Numbered from the stretch's first letter, positions 17,539 through 27,647 are shown. The stretch is DNA of 64,000 nt from an uncultured Bacteroidota bacterium (GCA_902602415.1 CACKQW010000005.1:42519-106518), one strand, 5' to 3'. Notes: generated from the letters alone by a model not told the origin. Numbers and translations are program-made.

Positions 17539-18299
17539 GTGGACTCTAAATCTGAAAGTATAATTTCTCTTACTTTGTTGCACAGTGTATTCACGTCTTT
17601 TCTTGTCATATTTTTGGTAATTATTGGATCGTGAATTTTTACCCTCAATCGACCCGGGCTTCCCTTTGATCCTGCTAAAAGACCACCATAACTCCATGGG
17701 AACCTTTTCTTATTGTCTAAAAATGTCATAGGGACAATGGGTGTTTTGTGATCAATTGCTATTGAAAAAGCTCCATGTTTGAACGGTCCTAAGATCACGT
17801 CTAGTGAGGGTACTGTGCCCTCTGGAAAGATTACTATACTAATCCCTTCTTTTAATTTTTTTTCTGTTTGTTTAAATACATTTTTTTTACTTTCATTACT
17901 AGATCGATCCACTAAAATCATAGTTTTTTTATAAACGTAACCAAAAAAAGGAATTTTTTCTAATTCTTTTTTTCCTATGAAAACTATAGGATGATTTCTA
18001 ATCGTTGAGCCCATCAACATAATATCAATCATAGATACATGATTAGCAACAAAGATATATGAAGATTCAGAGGATAATTTAATTTTACTTTCAACTTTTG
18101 GAAACATTCCCATTCCAAATAAAATCAAATCAGACCATAGAACACCCATTTTAGAAAAGTGCTTATATAATTTTGGATTTAGTGCAACAAAAAAGAATGA
18201 TGGAAATAAAATTAAAATTGTGAGAACTAATACTAATAAGTAAAACCAAATGTTATAAAAGGCCCAAAAAATGTATTTCAATGCTTTCACAAGTTTCAA
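17535..18299 (-). CDS. plsC: 1-acyl-sn-glycerol-3-phosphate acyltransferase (PlsC family)
   Basis: Transfers an acyl chain to lysophosphatidic acid in phospholipid synthesis at the inner membrane. A strongly hydrophobic N-terminus (about 15-40) precedes the catalytic motif NHVSMID (86-92, H87 and D92) and the substrate motif FPEGT (158-162), with IVPMTFL further on. All acyltransferase blocks are present in 254 residues. Its start lies about 40 bases from divergent trpS and its end overlaps recA convergently. The family also includes acyltransferases for other lipids, so the exact acceptor is inferred. Confidence 0.9.
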   Translation of the reverse strand: MKLVKALKYIFWAFYNIWFYLLVLVLTILILFPSFFFVALNPKLYKHFSKMGVLWSDLILFGMGMFPKVESKIKLSSESSYIFVANHVSMIDIMLMGSTIRNHPIVFIGKKELEKIPFFGYVYKKTMILVDRSSNESKKNVFKQTEKKLKEGISIVIFPEGTVPSLDVILGPFKHGAFSIAIDHKTPIVPMTFLDNKKRFPWSYGGLLAGSKGSPGRLRVKIHDPIITKNMTRKDVNTLCNKVREIILSDLEST

Positions 18300-18328
18300 A
18301 ACTAATTAATTTATTTTAATAAAAGGTT

Positions 18329-18336
18329 TAACTTTG
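18329..18336 (+). promoter_or_regulatory. Candidate -7 element (TAACTTTG) directly before trpS
   Basis: Exact TAnnTTTG match ending only 4 bases before the trpS ATG at 18341. With the usual distance from this element to the transcription start, the mRNA would be leaderless or nearly so. Confidence 0.35.
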
Positions 18337-18340
18337 TTTC

Positions 18341-19321
18341 ATGGGTGAAAAATTAAAGAGAATTCTCACAGGAGTTCAAAGTACAGGGGTTCCACATCTT
18401 GGAAATATCTTGGGGGCTATTATTCCAGCAATCGATTTTTCAAAAAAAGAAAATATTGAAACGTTTCTGTTCATTGCTGATTTTCACTCATTGACTCAAA
18501 TTAAAAACTCAGAAGAATTAAAAAGAAATACATTATCTACTGCTGCAGCCTGGTTGGCTTGTGGTTTAAATCCTAACAAAACAATATTCTATAGACAAAG
18601 TGATGTTCCTCAAGTGTCTGAACTTGCTTGGTACTTAAGTTGTTTTTTCCCATTTAATAGACTATCGTTAGCCCATAGCTTCAAAGACAAGAAAGACAGA
18701 TTAGACGATGTCAATGCAGGTCTGTTTAACTATCCCATGCTTATGGCTGCTGACATACTAATGTATGATGCTGATGTAGTTCCTGTTGGAAAAGACAACC
18801 TTCAGCACCTAGAAATTACTAGAAATGTAGCTAATAGATTTCATAATATTTTTGGAAATACCTTTACATTGCCTGTCGAGCATTTACAGGACGAAGCAAA
18901 ATTAGTTACCGGGACGGATGGAGCGAAAATGAGTAAAAGCAAGAACAACATAATTGATATTTTTGCTGAAGAAAAAGTTTTAAAAAAACAGATTATGTCT
19001 ATTAAAACAGACTCTAAAGGAATCGAAGATGCCAAAGATTGGAGGAATTGTAACCTCTTTAAAATTTATGCTCTACTTGCAAAAAAGAATGAAATTGAGT
19101 GTATGAAAAAAAATTATGAGTTGGGAGGATACGGATATGGTCATGCTAAAAATGAACTGTTTGGCCTAATACTAAAAAAGTATAGTGTTGAAAGAGATAA
19201 GTTCCAGCATTATATTTCTAACCCTGATGAAGTTGAAAAAATATTAAAAGCTGGTGCAACAAAAGCCAATGCAACTGCTAATAAAGTTTTAAACAGAGTG
19301 CGTAAAAAATTAGGTTATTAA
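18341..19321 (+). CDS. trpS: Tryptophanyl-tRNA synthetase
   Basis: Charges tRNA-Trp. A class I synthetase of 326 residues with the HIGH-equivalent PHLGN (18-22), the dimer/Trp-pocket segment AHSFKDKKD, NYPMLMAADILMYDADVVPVGKDNLQHLE, and the KMSKS loop (197-201) in GTDGAKMSKSKN. Motifs and length are those of the bacterial TrpRS. It is a single gene, divergent from plsC. There is no Trp-rich leader or attenuator in front of it; a TAnnTTTG element abuts the start. Confidence 0.97.
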   Translation: MGEKLKRILTGVQSTGVPHLGNILGAIIPAIDFSKKENIETFLFIADFHSLTQIKNSEELKRNTLSTAAAWLACGLNPNKTIFYRQSDVPQVSELAWYLSCFFPFNRLSLAHSFKDKKDRLDDVNAGLFNYPMLMAADILMYDADVVPVGKDNLQHLEITRNVANRFHNIFGNTFTLPVEHLQDEAKLVTGTDGAKMSKSKNNIIDIFAEEKVLKKQIMSIKTDSKGIEDAKDWRNCNLFKIYALLAKKNEIECMKKNYELGGYGYGHAKNELFGLILKKYSVERDKFQHYISNPDEVEKILKAGATKANATANKVLNRVRKKLGY

Positions 19322-19368
19322 AATAAAGAGTTTAATATTTTTTATATATTGAAATATATTATTTTGAC

Positions 19369-20250
19369 ATGAAGTTCAACAATCATATTTATCCATTATT
19401 AAAAGAGTATAATTGTATTGTTATCCCAAATTTTGGTTCTTTTGTTTGTAGAAATATTTCAGCAAAATTTAGTGAAAATCATTCGCAACTACTTCCTCCA
19501 AATAAAGAAATTGTATTCAACAAAAACCTGAAAGAAAATGATGGTGTTCTGATAAAAAATATTTCTGAAATAAAAAATATTCCATACTCAGAGTCGGAAA
19601 AAAAAATTAATTCGTGGGTTAAGAAAGTTAACAAGAAAATTAACAAGGGTAAAAGTATTTCATTTCAAAACATTGGATCGTTAAGAAAAGTTGATAAAAA
19701 TTTCATTTTCGAACCAAACATAAATAGCATATTCTTAAAAAGCTCATATGGACTGTCAGCAGTGGATACTTTACCAGTAAATAACACAAAAATAATTAAG
19801 CCTTCGTTTAACAATACAATGCTTAAATATGCTGCAATTTTAATTTTATTTGTTTCCTTATCTGCAATTTCTATAAATTCTTATTTTGAGTCTGTAAAAA
19901 GTTTTAACGAAAATTCATACTCTGTTGCTAGTAAAGAAATTAACAAAAAAATTCAAAGAGCTACTTTTAACATAAGTCCTGCTATCCCCTTAGTAACTTT
20001 GCCAATTGAAAAGAAATATGGAAATTTCCATATAATTGCTGGATCATTTAGGTTTGAGGAAAACTCATTAAAAATGATTGACCTGCTACAAAAAAAAGGT
20101 TTTATAGAAGCTAGAAAAGTTGGTGTTAACAAATATGGATTGATCCAAATTGCTTATAACAGTTATGATTCTGTCGAACAGGCAAGAGCTGCCCTTGAGC
20201 TACTAAGAGACTCAGAAGACGAAAATGCTTGGCTTCTTATTAAAAATTAG
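19369..20250 (+). CDS. HU-CCDC81-type protein with SPOR domain
   Basis: A 293-residue membrane protein. The first about 130 residues match the pair of HU-like domains seen in Bacteroidota SPOR proteins: IYPLLKEYNCIVIPNFGSFVC, then an N-x-x-L-K-x-N-DG block, then a second domain from about 65 with INKGKSISFQNIGSLRK. One membrane helix lies at about 152-170. The C-terminal about 75 residues (FHIIAGSFRFEENSLKMIDLL...GLIQIAYNSYDSVEQARAALE) form a SPOR domain, which in other proteins binds denuded glycan strands at division sites. The topology suggests HU domains inside and SPOR outside. It is followed after 11 bases by the thioesterase gene. The role, perhaps linking the wall to the nucleoid, is inference. 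Confidence 0.82.
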   Translation: MKFNNHIYPLLKEYNCIVIPNFGSFVCRNISAKFSENHSQLLPPNKEIVFNKNLKENDGVLIKNISEIKNIPYSESEKKINSWVKKVNKKINKGKSISFQNIGSLRKVDKNFIFEPNINSIFLKSSYGLSAVDTLPVNNTKIIKPSFNNTMLKYAAILILFVSLSAISINSYFESVKSFNENSYSVASKEINKKIQRATFNISPAIPLVTLPIEKKYGNFHIIAGSFRFEENSLKMIDLLQKKGFIEARKVGVNKYGLIQIAYNSYDSVEQARAALELLRDSEDENAWLLIKN

Positions 20251-20261
20251 GTTAGTCTGAA

Positions 20262-20774
20262 ATGCCTGGAAAAAGAAAAACACCAAAAGATTCTTTAACC
20301 GTCCTTACAGATACTGTTTTGCCTGGAGAAACAAATGCTATAAATAATTTGTTTGGTGGAGAGCTACTTGCAAGGATGGATAGAGCTGCTGCAATTTCAG
20401 CCAAAAGGCACTCAAAACAATTTGTTGTAACATCATCTGTTAATAATGTTTCATTTGGAATGCCAATTCCTCTTGGAAGTACAGTGACTATTGAAGCAAA
20501 AGTATCAAGAGCATTTAATTCTTCAATGGAAGTATACATAGATGTTTGGATTGATGATGAGAATGGAGAAAAAATCAAAGCAAATGAGGCGATTTATACA
20601 TTTGTTGCTGTAAACAAAAAAGGAAGACCAATAAAAATTGATAAGATTTTTCCTGAAACTAAAATCGAGAAACAACGTTATGACGCTGCTCTTAGAAGAA
20701 AGCAACTTAGCCTGGTTCTTGCGGGTAAATTGAGTGTTAACAAAGCTACTGAGCTAAAAGCTTTATTTTACTAA
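20262..20774 (+). CDS. Acyl-CoA thioesterase (hotdog fold, YciA/BFIT type)
   Basis: Hydrolyses acyl-CoA to free acid and CoA in the cytosol. A 170-residue hotdog protein with NNLFGGELLARMDRAAAISAKRHS, the usual catalytic region (Asn in the strand turn and Asp on the helix), followed by the beta sheet FVVTSSVNNVSFGMPIPLGSTVTIEAKV and a short helical tail. It is 11 bases behind the SPOR protein and convergent with the EnvC-like gene with no gap, so the two stop codons abut. Chain-length preference cannot be told. Confidence 0.88.
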   Translation: MPGKRKTPKDSLTVLTDTVLPGETNAINNLFGGELLARMDRAAAISAKRHSKQFVVTSSVNNVSFGMPIPLGSTVTIEAKVSRAFNSSMEVYIDVWIDDENGEKIKANEAIYTFVAVNKKGRPIKIDKIFPETKIEKQRYDAALRRKQLSLVLAGKLSVNKATELKALFY

Positions 20775-21965
20775 TTACATTTTATAAATCCAGCTTCCCG
20801 GGTTTTGTGGAGTTCCTTCTTTAAAAATACTAAAACTTAAAATTGTTTGTTTTGTAATTTTATCTGTTTTAATCTCACCTATTTTCTGTTTTAACCTAAC
20901 CTTCTCACCTTTTTTAACAAAAATTGATTCAAGATTTTTATAAGCGGTAAAGAAACTACCATGCTGAATTAAAACCGTATATAAATTGTTTTTTGATAAA
21001 ATGACTGAATAAACATTCCCCTCAAAAATTGATCTTGCATAAGAATTTTGTGATGTTCTTATTCTTACTCCATTACTCTGAATTGTAGCTGTTTTTACTA
21101 TTGGGTGTGGTTGCTTCCCAAAGCCAAGAACCACATAACCCTTTTCTACGGGCCAAGGCAGTTTCCCTTTATTATTATTAAAGTTTTTTGAAATTAATTT
21201 TGCCTCAGCGGTCAATTCAAAACCTTTTTCTTTTCTTCTTGATTTTGCTAAGGCATCAGCAATAATCTTTTGAATCTTAGCGTCAATTTCCCTAGATAAT
21301 TTTTGTTTTGAATTTATTTGTTGAATATAACTTGTTTGATTTTGATTTATACGAGAAACTAATTGATTTAAATTCAAAAGCTCCAGATCCAATTCTTTTC
21401 TCATTAGTTTATTTTCTTCTATTAAAAACTCCTTTCCTGTCTTTTGTGAATCCAATAAAACAATTGTTTTATTGATTTCTGACTTTGTGATATCTAATCT
21501 TGATAATATTTTGGATTGATAATTTGCATATTGTTTAAAATATTGGATGCGTTTATATACCTGATAAAATGAGGAGGAGGAAAAAATATATTTCATTTTG
21601 TTTAAACTTGACTTGCTCTTATAAGATTTGATTATCATTTTAGAAAGTTCGTCTTTTAATGAAATTTCTTTTTCTTTTAAGCTTTTAAGCTTTGTTTCAT
21701 TTTGTTCAATATTTGAAACGATTAAATTCAGTTGATCATTCATGTTTTCAATAAGCTTCTCTTGTAAACTGGTCTTATATTTTACATCTTCTACATTAGA
21801 AAGGATAAGTTTTTTTTCCTTTTTGGAGTTTGATAGCTTGTTTTGAATATTTGCAATCTCGGTCAATAACTCCTTTTTTTGTTTCTCTAGATTTGATCTA
21901 TTTTGGGAAACTCCTTCATAACAAAATGCAAATACAATTATTAAAATAGTAATTACATTTTTCAT
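20775..21965 (-). CDS. EnvC-like coiled-coil protein with degenerate LytM/M23 domain
   Basis: Probably a periplasmic activator of cell-wall amidases at division. A signal peptide (about 1-20, ending GVSQ) is followed by long coiled coils (about 22-250, rich in K/E/L/N heptads) and a C-terminal M23-type domain from about 270 (LPWPVEKGYVVLGFGKQPHP). The zinc motifs are incomplete. Near the first site there is N rather than D (IQSNGVRI). The usual HxH strand reads FTAYKNL, and the last block lacks the HLHFE-like His (ILSFSIF). Loss of the zinc ligands is characteristic of EnvC-type activators rather than enzymes. Its start overlaps the stop of the DUF4292 gene by 4 bases. Confidence 0.85.
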   Translation of the reverse strand: MKNVITILIIVFAFCYEGVSQNRSNLEKQKKELLTEIANIQNKLSNSKKEKKLILSNVEDVKYKTSLQEKLIENMNDQLNLIVSNIEQNETKLKSLKEKEISLKDELSKMIIKSYKSKSSLNKMKYIFSSSSFYQVYKRIQYFKQYANYQSKILSRLDITKSEINKTIVLLDSQKTGKEFLIEENKLMRKELDLELLNLNQLVSRINQNQTSYIQQINSKQKLSREIDAKIQKIIADALAKSRRKEKGFELTAEAKLISKNFNNNKGKLPWPVEKGYVVLGFGKQPHPIVKTATIQSNGVRIRTSQNSYARSIFEGNVYSVILSKNNLYTVLIQHGSFFTAYKNLESIFVKKGEKVRLKQKIGEIKTDKITKQTILSFSIFKEGTPQNPGSWIYKM

Positions 21966-22708
21966 TTCTGCAAAATAGCTTTATAGTTATTTGGAATTTT
22001 AAATGGCATATTGATTTTCTCCACTAAACTTAAGGATCTAAATTCAATTTTAAACAGAATTTCTCCATTTTTAAATAATCTTATTTTAGTTGGAAATTGA
22101 CTTCCATTTATTGAATTAAAAGAGTCGTAAGAAAGATATATTTTATTGACTCCATCGTCAAAGACATAGCTTAACACATTGAAATTATATGGGCTTAAAG
22201 TAACCAAAACCTCCGTGCTTTTGTTTAAAAAATCTACTGACGTTTTAAAAGAGTAGCCAGATTCTGATTCACCTGTATAATCCCTAAAGCTAATACCTGG
22301 AATAATCTCACCCACTATCAGTCTTTGTAATGTTTTAAAATCAACATCTAAGCCTACTTCTTGATCAAAATAACCGAAATCAGAGATTAAATACTCTTTT
22401 TCTAATTTATTATAGAATTTAACAGAATCATTGTCTATAAGAAAACGCACAGCACCCAATGCAGCATTTGCCCAGAGTTTTTTGTCCTTTGAAATTCTAA
22501 TATTTAAATTATTAGATTTATCCCTCCCTTTACCAGTCACAGTAACTCTCGCCTTTGTCTGTAAATTTTTAAAATTCTTTTCGGTTTTATTAGCATTTCG
22601 CAATACTTTCTTAGCAGAATATTTTTTTATTTCACCAGGCAATACATTTTTTTTCACTGAGCAAGAGCAGAAAAATAGTACAATCAATAGTAAAATATAG
22701 TTTCTCAT
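21962..22708 (-). CDS. DUF4292-type lipoprotein
   Basis: I take the ATG at 22708, which begins MRNYILLLIVLFFCSC, a lipoprotein signal with Cys16. A longer frame reaches back into dut and has no signal, so I reject it. The mature protein (about 230 residues) has alternating strands: a basic, polar start, then GKGRDKSNNLNIRISKDKKLWANAALGAVRF, VGLDVDFKTLQRLIVGEIIPG, VTLSPYNFNVLSYVF and a FPTKIRLFKNGEILFKIEFRSLSLVEKINMPFKIP end. This resembles LolA/LolB-like lipid-binding beta folds and the Bacteroidota family DUF4292. The gene lies between dut (7 bases) and the EnvC-like gene (4-base overlap). A role in lipoprotein or envelope lipid transport is only an inference. Confidence 0.75.
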   Translation of the reverse strand: MRNYILLLIVLFFCSCSVKKNVLPGEIKKYSAKKVLRNANKTEKNFKNLQTKARVTVTGKGRDKSNNLNIRISKDKKLWANAALGAVRFLIDNDSVKFYNKLEKEYLISDFGYFDQEVGLDVDFKTLQRLIVGEIIPGISFRDYTGESESGYSFKTSVDFLNKSTEVLVTLSPYNFNVLSYVFDDGVNKIYLSYDSFNSINGSQFPTKIRLFKNGEILFKIEFRSLSLVEKINMPFKIPNNYKAILQK

Positions 22709-22715
22709 TATTCTT

Positions 22716-23147
22716 CTAAATTCCTGTGCTTCCAAAGCCTCTTTCCCCTCTTTCAGATTTATCAAGGCTAAGTTTTGTGTTCCATGAAATAACTTCATGT
22801 TTCGTTACAACCATTTGAGCAATTCTATCGCCTGAGCTAATTTCAAAATCTTCTGACGAAAGGTTAACCAATACAACGGCAATTTCTCCTCTGTAGTCAG
22901 CATCTATCGTTCCTGGTGAGTTTAAAACAGTAATTCCTTGTTTTAAAGCTAAACCACTTCGGGGTCTAATCTGTGCTTCATAACCCTTCTTTAATGAAAT
23001 GAATAAACCTGTTTTTATTGCTTTCCTTTCTAGTGGCTTAATAGTGATAGGTTCCTTCAAAAATGCCTTAAGATCCATTCCAGCAGATTGCTCAGTCTCA
23101 TACTTAGGTAAATCATTATTTGATTTGTTAACAATATCTATTATCAT
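22716..23147 (-). CDS. dut: Deoxyuridine 5'-triphosphate nucleotidohydrolase (dUTPase)
   Basis: Hydrolyses dUTP to dUMP, keeping uracil out of DNA and supplying thymidylate synthesis. A trimeric all-beta dUTPase of 143 residues with motif 1 AGMDLKAFL, motif 2 RPRSGLALK (61-69), motif 3 [11 protein letters not shown] (79-89), motif 4 GDRIAQMVV and the glycine-rich motif 5 [10 protein letters not shown] (133-142). All five motifs are intact. The start overlaps the flippase stop by 4 bases, and the DUF4292 gene follows after 7. Confidence 0.97.
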   Translation of the reverse strand: MIIDIVNKSNNDLPKYETEQSAGMDLKAFLKEPITIKPLERKAIKTGLFISLKKGYEAQIRPRSGLALKQGITVLNSPGTIDADYRGEIAVVLVNLSSEDFEISSGDRIAQMVVTKHEVISWNTKLSLDKSERGERGFGSTGI

Positions 23148-24610
23148 CTTAAAAGTCTAAATAAACCATAAATTCTTTTTTTCTCAAGAGTAAAAATTAT
23201 AAGATTCATTATCAAAACACATAAAATACCTATTTGCAGATTATCTCTGAAGCCATAAAATGATACTAAAGATAACGATACTGAAATAGCAAAATAAAAT
23301 ATAATTTTACACATATTGTAAGGAATTGGATAATATCTTTTTCCGATAAAGTAAGATAATATCATCATTGAAAAATATGCCGCTAAAGTGGCAATCGCGG
23401 AACCAAAAAAACCATAACTTGGAATCATTAGAAAATTTAAAAATAAAGTTAAGAATGCACCAAATACAGAAATGTAAGCTGCAAATTTAGTTTTATCAGT
23501 CACCTTATACCACACAGAAAGGTTTTGATAAATTCCTAAACAAAAGTTTGCAATTAAAATAATTGGAACTATGTACATTGCCTTCCAATATTCTTCATCG
23601 CCAATAAAAATTACTTTGAGTAAGTCTAAAGAAACAACGATCAAAACTAAAATTGATGATCCAATAATAACAAATGTTTCTAATACTAAAGCGTATTTTT
23701 TCTGTGGATCCTTCTTTTCAGCCTCACTGAAGAAAAAGGGCTCAATTGCCAACTTATAAGCTGTTGAAAACAACATCATAAAAATAGCTAGTTTATAGCA
23801 TGCTGAATACATACCAATTTGAGTTTTAGCAATGGACTCCGGCAGTAAAAAGTCTAATAAAATTTTATCAAATGTTTCATTAATTGTAAATGCTAGGCCA
23901 GAGATTAAGATGGGAAAAGCATAAATAAGCATCTTCTTCAAAAGAACAATATTTGCCCGATACTTAATATTAAAGTAAAAAGGAATTAGTAAAAGGAATG
24001 ATGCTATACTTGCAAAAAGATTTGCAATAAATATGTAAGCAACCTCATAATTTTCTATGTAAATCTTTTTAAAAATCGGGCTATCTACTGCCAAGTCCTT
24101 TAAAAAGATTAACAGAAAAATATTTAGAAAAAAGTAAACACAAATATTGATTATTTTAATCATAGAGTATTTTACTGCTCTTTGTCTTAACCTTAAGTAT
24201 GCCAAAGGAATTACAGTCAAAACATCTACAACTAAAATCCATACCACTATATTTAAGTATTTTACGTCAATTTGTAAAAACTCTGATATGTTTAATTTAA
24301 ATATGCTAAAAAAAGACATAAAAATAATGGAGGTAAATACAATCGAAATAGCTGATGTACTTAATACATCTTCCTTATTTTTTTCGGAATTATAAAACCT
24401 AAAGAAGGAAGTCTCCATCCCGTAAGAAAGAACAACATTAAATAAAATTATATAAGAAAAAATCAAAGACAATGTGCCGAACTCAGCAACTTCACTAATA
24501 ACACTTTTATCCGTGTGAATTCGTACAAGAATAACACTTATTATTCTGGGGAATACTGTGGCAATTCCGTAAATAAATGTCTGCTTAAATAATTCAATGA
24601 ATTTTCGCAA
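23144..24610 (-). CDS. Polysaccharide/lipid flippase (Wzx/MATE-like)
   Basis: A membrane protein of 488 residues with about 14 hydrophobic helices, matching the oligosaccharide flippase family that moves lipid-linked sugars across the inner membrane. It opens with [25 protein letters not shown] and has the usual mid-chain [23 protein letters not shown] segment. The start is TTG; no ATG lies upstream in frame. It stands outside the polysaccharide locus, between atpG (67 bases) and dut (4-base overlap), so it may serve a different lipid-linked sugar, perhaps a core wall or lipid precursor. The family is clear; the substrate is not. Confidence 0.85.
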   Translation of the reverse strand: MRKFIELFKQTFIYGIATVFPRIISVILVRIHTDKSVISEVAEFGTLSLIFSYIILFNVVLSYGMETSFFRFYNSEKNKEDVLSTSAISIVFTSIIFMSFFSIFKLNISEFLQIDVKYLNIVVWILVVDVLTVIPLAYLRLRQRAVKYSMIKIINICVYFFLNIFLLIFLKDLAVDSPIFKKIYIENYEVAYIFIANLFASIASFLLLIPFYFNIKYRANIVLLKKMLIYAFPILISGLAFTINETFDKILLDFLLPESIAKTQIGMYSACYKLAIFMMLFSTAYKLAIEPFFFSEAEKKDPQKKYALVLETFVIIGSSILVLIVVSLDLLKVIFIGDEEYWKAMYIVPIILIANFCLGIYQNLSVWYKVTDKTKFAAYISVFGAFLTLFLNFLMIPSYGFFGSAIATLAAYFSMMILSYFIGKRYYPIPYNMCKIIFYFAISVSLSLVSFYGFRDNLQIGILCVLIMNLIIFTLEKKRIYGLFRLLR

Positions 24611-24677
24611 GCTTGATGAATTTAGCTCTAAAAATAAACTAATAAAATTTGGAAAACAAGGGGGCTCTAATAATCAA

Positions 24678-25532
24678 CTAGCTATTTAAAGCCTCAGCAC
24701 CTCCAACAATTTCTAATATTTCATTGGTTATAGCTGCTTGTCTAGCTTTGTTATATGTAAGTTTTAGCTGATCTCTAAGCTCTGTGGCATTATCTGTTGC
24801 TTTATGCATCGCAGTCATTCTAGCTCCATGCTCAGAAGCATAAGAATCTCGAATAGATTTAAATAGTTGTGTTCTTAGGGATTTAGGAATTAATTCTGAA
24901 ATAATTTCAATTTTAGATGGCTCAAAAATGTAATCAGCTGATTCTTTCTGATTGTTTTCAGTAACAGTATTTTCAATTGGGAGATATTGTTCCAGCATTA
25001 CAATTTGTGTGGCAGCATTTTTAAACTTGTTGTAGACAATCTGTATGCTGTCAACCTCTTTCTCTGTAAACTTTTTCATTAATACTTCAGCAATTAAGGA
25101 AACTTTTTCAAAGGAAAGTTCATCAAATATTTCATTATTTGAGTCTATAACATTATGATTTTTTGATAAAATATCTGCCCCCTTTTTGCCTATGCAAAAA
25201 AAACTGGTATTTCCTTCATGGTTGTCTGCTAAGTCAAAGCATTTTTTAATTATATTGGAATTAAACGCTCCGCATAATCCTCTATTAGAAGTAATACAAA
25301 CCACTAACAAGTTCTCTGCTTTTCTGGGTTTTAAATAAATATTTTCAAAATCAATAGATGAAGATAAATTAACTAACATTTGAGTAAGCTTGTTAGAATA
25401 GGGCCTCATTGCTGTTATTGCGTCTTGAGCCTTTTTTAATTTAGCTGCAGAAACCATTTTCATCGCACTAGTAATCTGCATCGTAGAGGACACTGATCCA
25501 ATTCTGTTTCTTATTTCTTTTAAATTTGCCAT
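24678..25532 (-). CDS. atpG: ATP synthase F1 subunit gamma
   Basis: The central rotor shaft of F1. The 284-residue protein has the conserved N-terminal helix MANLKEIRNRIGSVSSTMQITSAMKMVSAAKLKKAQ and the C-terminal helix with ARMTAMHKATDNATE and LTYNKARQAAITNEILEIVGGAEAL, which form the coiled coil inside the alpha/beta ring. SNRGLCGAFN lies in the Rossmann-like middle. It is last in the atp operon here, 3 bases after atpA. atpD and atpC do not follow. Confidence 0.97.
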   Translation of the reverse strand: MANLKEIRNRIGSVSSTMQITSAMKMVSAAKLKKAQDAITAMRPYSNKLTQMLVNLSSSIDFENIYLKPRKAENLLVVCITSNRGLCGAFNSNIIKKCFDLADNHEGNTSFFCIGKKGADILSKNHNVIDSNNEIFDELSFEKVSLIAEVLMKKFTEKEVDSIQIVYNKFKNAATQIVMLEQYLPIENTVTENNQKESADYIFEPSKIEIISELIPKSLRTQLFKSIRDSYASEHGARMTAMHKATDNATELRDQLKLTYNKARQAAITNEILEIVGGAEALNS

Positions 25533-25535
25533 CTG

Positions 25536-27110
25536 CTAAAATGTCTCTGCTAATTCTGCACAAACTTTTTCTAATGTTTTAACTACATCATCCGTAAGCT
25601 TTCCTTGTTTGATGGTTGATAAAACTTTTGAGTGTTTTTGGTTTAAAACTCGTATATATTCTGATTCAAAATCCTTTATTCTTTCCACAGGAATATCTCT
25701 CAACAAATTTTTTGATCCTACATATATAATTGCTACTTGATCTTCAACTTTAAAAGGATCGTTTTGAGCTTGCTTCAATATTTCAACATTTCTTTTACCC
25801 TTTTCAATTACATTTAGCGTTGCTGCATCTAAGTCAGATCCAAACTTAGCAAATGCTTCTAATTCTCTGAACTGAGCTTGATCTAATTTTAAAGTTCCTG
25901 AAACTTTCTTCATAGATTTAATCTGTGCTGATCCACCAACCCTAGATACTGAAATTCCAACATTAATGGCTGGTCGAACTCCAGAATTAAATAAGTCTGA
26001 TTCTAAAAATATTTGTCCATCTGTAATTGATATAACATTGGTTGGTATATACGCAGAAACATCTCCAGCTTGAGTTTCAATAATTGGAAGTGCTGTCAGG
26101 GAACCTCCTCCTTTTACAATTGATTTTAACGATTTTGGAAGATCATTCATTTCTTTAGCAATATCATCGTCATTAATTACTTTAGCTGCTCTCTCTAGAA
26201 GCCTTGAGTGAAGATAAAAAACATCTCCAGGATAAGCCTCCCTTCCAGGCGGTCTTCTTAATAGTAGAGATATTTCTCTATATGCTACTGCCTGTTTTGA
26301 AAGGTCATCATAAATTATTAAAGCAGGTCGACCAGTATCTCTGAAATATTCTCCAATAGATGCTCCAGTAAAAGGGGCATAAACTTGCATCGCAGCAGGA
26401 TCAGATGCATTTGCGGCAACAATTGTAGTATATGCTAAGGCTCCTTTATCTTCTAATATTTTTGCTATTCCTGCGACGGTAGAAGCTTTCTGTCCAACAG
26501 CTACATAAATACAATAAACAGGTTCTCCTGCATCATAAAATTCTTTCTGATTTAAAATTGTATCAATACAAACAGTAGTTTTTCCTGTCTGACGATCTCC
26601 AATTACAAGCTCTCTTTGACCTCTACCAATTGGTATCATAGCATCAACTGACTTAATACCAGTTTGTAAAGGCTCGTTAACTGGCTGTCTAAAAATTACA
26701 CCTGGCGCTTTTCTTTCTAAAGGCATTTCATACAAATCCCCTTTTAATGCTCCTTTTCCGTCAATAGGGTTTCCAAGAGTGTCAACTACTCTTCCCACAA
26801 TGCCTTCACCTACTTTAACCGAAGCAATCGTAGATGTTCTTTTAACTGTATCTCCTTCCTTAATGTCAGTAGAAGATCCCAGGAGTACAATACCAACATT
26901 ATCCTCCTCCAAATTCAATACAATTCCTTCTGTGCCATTGGAAAACTCAACAAGCTCGCCATACTGAGCATTAGAGAGCCCATATGCTCTTGTGATACCA
27001 TCCCCAACGGTCAATACACTGCCTATTTCATTTAAAGACGATGAGGAATCAAAATCTTTAAGTTGTTTTTTTAATATAGCTGAAATCTCAGCTGGATTCA
27101 CTTCGGCCAT
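25536..27110 (-). CDS. atpA: ATP synthase F1 subunit alpha
   Basis: The non-catalytic nucleotide-binding subunit of F1, 524 residues. It has an N-terminal beta barrel, Walker A GDRQTGKT (171-178), the [33 protein letters not shown] signature region, the [31 protein letters not shown] block, and the arginine finger in [10 protein letters not shown]. The C-terminal helical domain is complete. It lies between atpH (6 bases) and atpG (3 bases). Confidence 0.99.
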   Translation of the reverse strand: MAEVNPAEISAILKKQLKDFDSSSSLNEIGSVLTVGDGITRAYGLSNAQYGELVEFSNGTEGIVLNLEEDNVGIVLLGSSTDIKEGDTVKRTSTIASVKVGEGIVGRVVDTLGNPIDGKGALKGDLYEMPLERKAPGVIFRQPVNEPLQTGIKSVDAMIPIGRGQRELVIGDRQTGKTTVCIDTILNQKEFYDAGEPVYCIYVAVGQKASTVAGIAKILEDKGALAYTTIVAANASDPAAMQVYAPFTGASIGEYFRDTGRPALIIYDDLSKQAVAYREISLLLRRPPGREAYPGDVFYLHSRLLERAAKVINDDDIAKEMNDLPKSLKSIVKGGGSLTALPIIETQAGDVSAYIPTNVISITDGQIFLESDLFNSGVRPAINVGISVSRVGGSAQIKSMKKVSGTLKLDQAQFRELEAFAKFGSDLDAATLNVIEKGKRNVEILKQAQNDPFKVEDQVAIIYVGSKNLLRDIPVERIKDFESEYIRVLNQKHSKVLSTIKQGKLTDDVVKTLEKVCAELAETF

Positions 27111-27116
27111 AATTTT

Positions 27117-27647
27117 CTAATTTATAAGTTCTGTTTTTAAATTTTTTAAATTTTGTTTGATACTAGCATTATATTCCTTACCATCATATCTAATTATGAA
27201 TCCCCCAATAATACTTGAATCTATAAGGTTTGTCAAGGTAATTGATTTTGCCGCTGGAATTTTTATCTGAGACAAAATCTTTTTCTCTAGATCTTTATCA
27301 ATTGGGGAAGCAGTTATAACAATTGCCTCTTTAATGTTGTTATTTTTGTTATACAACTGTATAAAACAACTTGCAATATCAGTTATGATAGCAACCCTCT
27401 TATTATGGATCAAAAGATCTAAAAGTTTTTCAGTAATGGAGTTTTTTTTCTCTAATAAAGATAAAATTGCTTTTTTCTTATCAAAATTATCTATAATAGA
27501 ATTTGACAATAAATTTTTGAAATCAGATGAATCACGATTCAGCATATTAATTCTAATCATATCATTGAAAATCTCTTTAATAAAATTTTCCTCATCTGCA
27601 ATTTCATATATTGCTTTTGCGTATCTAATAGCTGCTCTTGATTGCAT
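27117..27647 (-). CDS. atpH: ATP synthase F1 subunit delta
   Basis: Peripheral-stalk cap joining F1 to subunit b (OSCP homologue). A 176-residue protein with the N-terminal six-helix domain (RAAIRYAKAIYEIADEE, a typical delta start) and a C-terminal segment ending with the ITLTNLIDSSIIGGFIIRYDGKEYNASIKQNLKNLK signature. The start overlaps the atpF stop (TAATG). Sequence conservation is low, as usual in this subunit, but position and signature are decisive. Confidence 0.95.
   Translation of the reverse strand: MQSRAAIRYAKAIYEIADEENFIKEIFNDMIRINMLNRDSSDFKNLLSNSIIDNFDKKKAILSLLEKKNSITEKLLDLLIHNKRVAIITDIASCFIQLYNKNNNIKEAIVITASPIDKDLEKKILSQIKIPAAKSITLTNLIDSSIIGGFIIRYDGKEYNASIKQNLKNLKTELIN

Noticed and set aside
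22709..22798. N-terminal extension of the DUF4292 lipoprotein into dut
   Set aside because: It would place 30 residues in front of a clear lipoprotein signal and overlap the dUTPase C-terminus.
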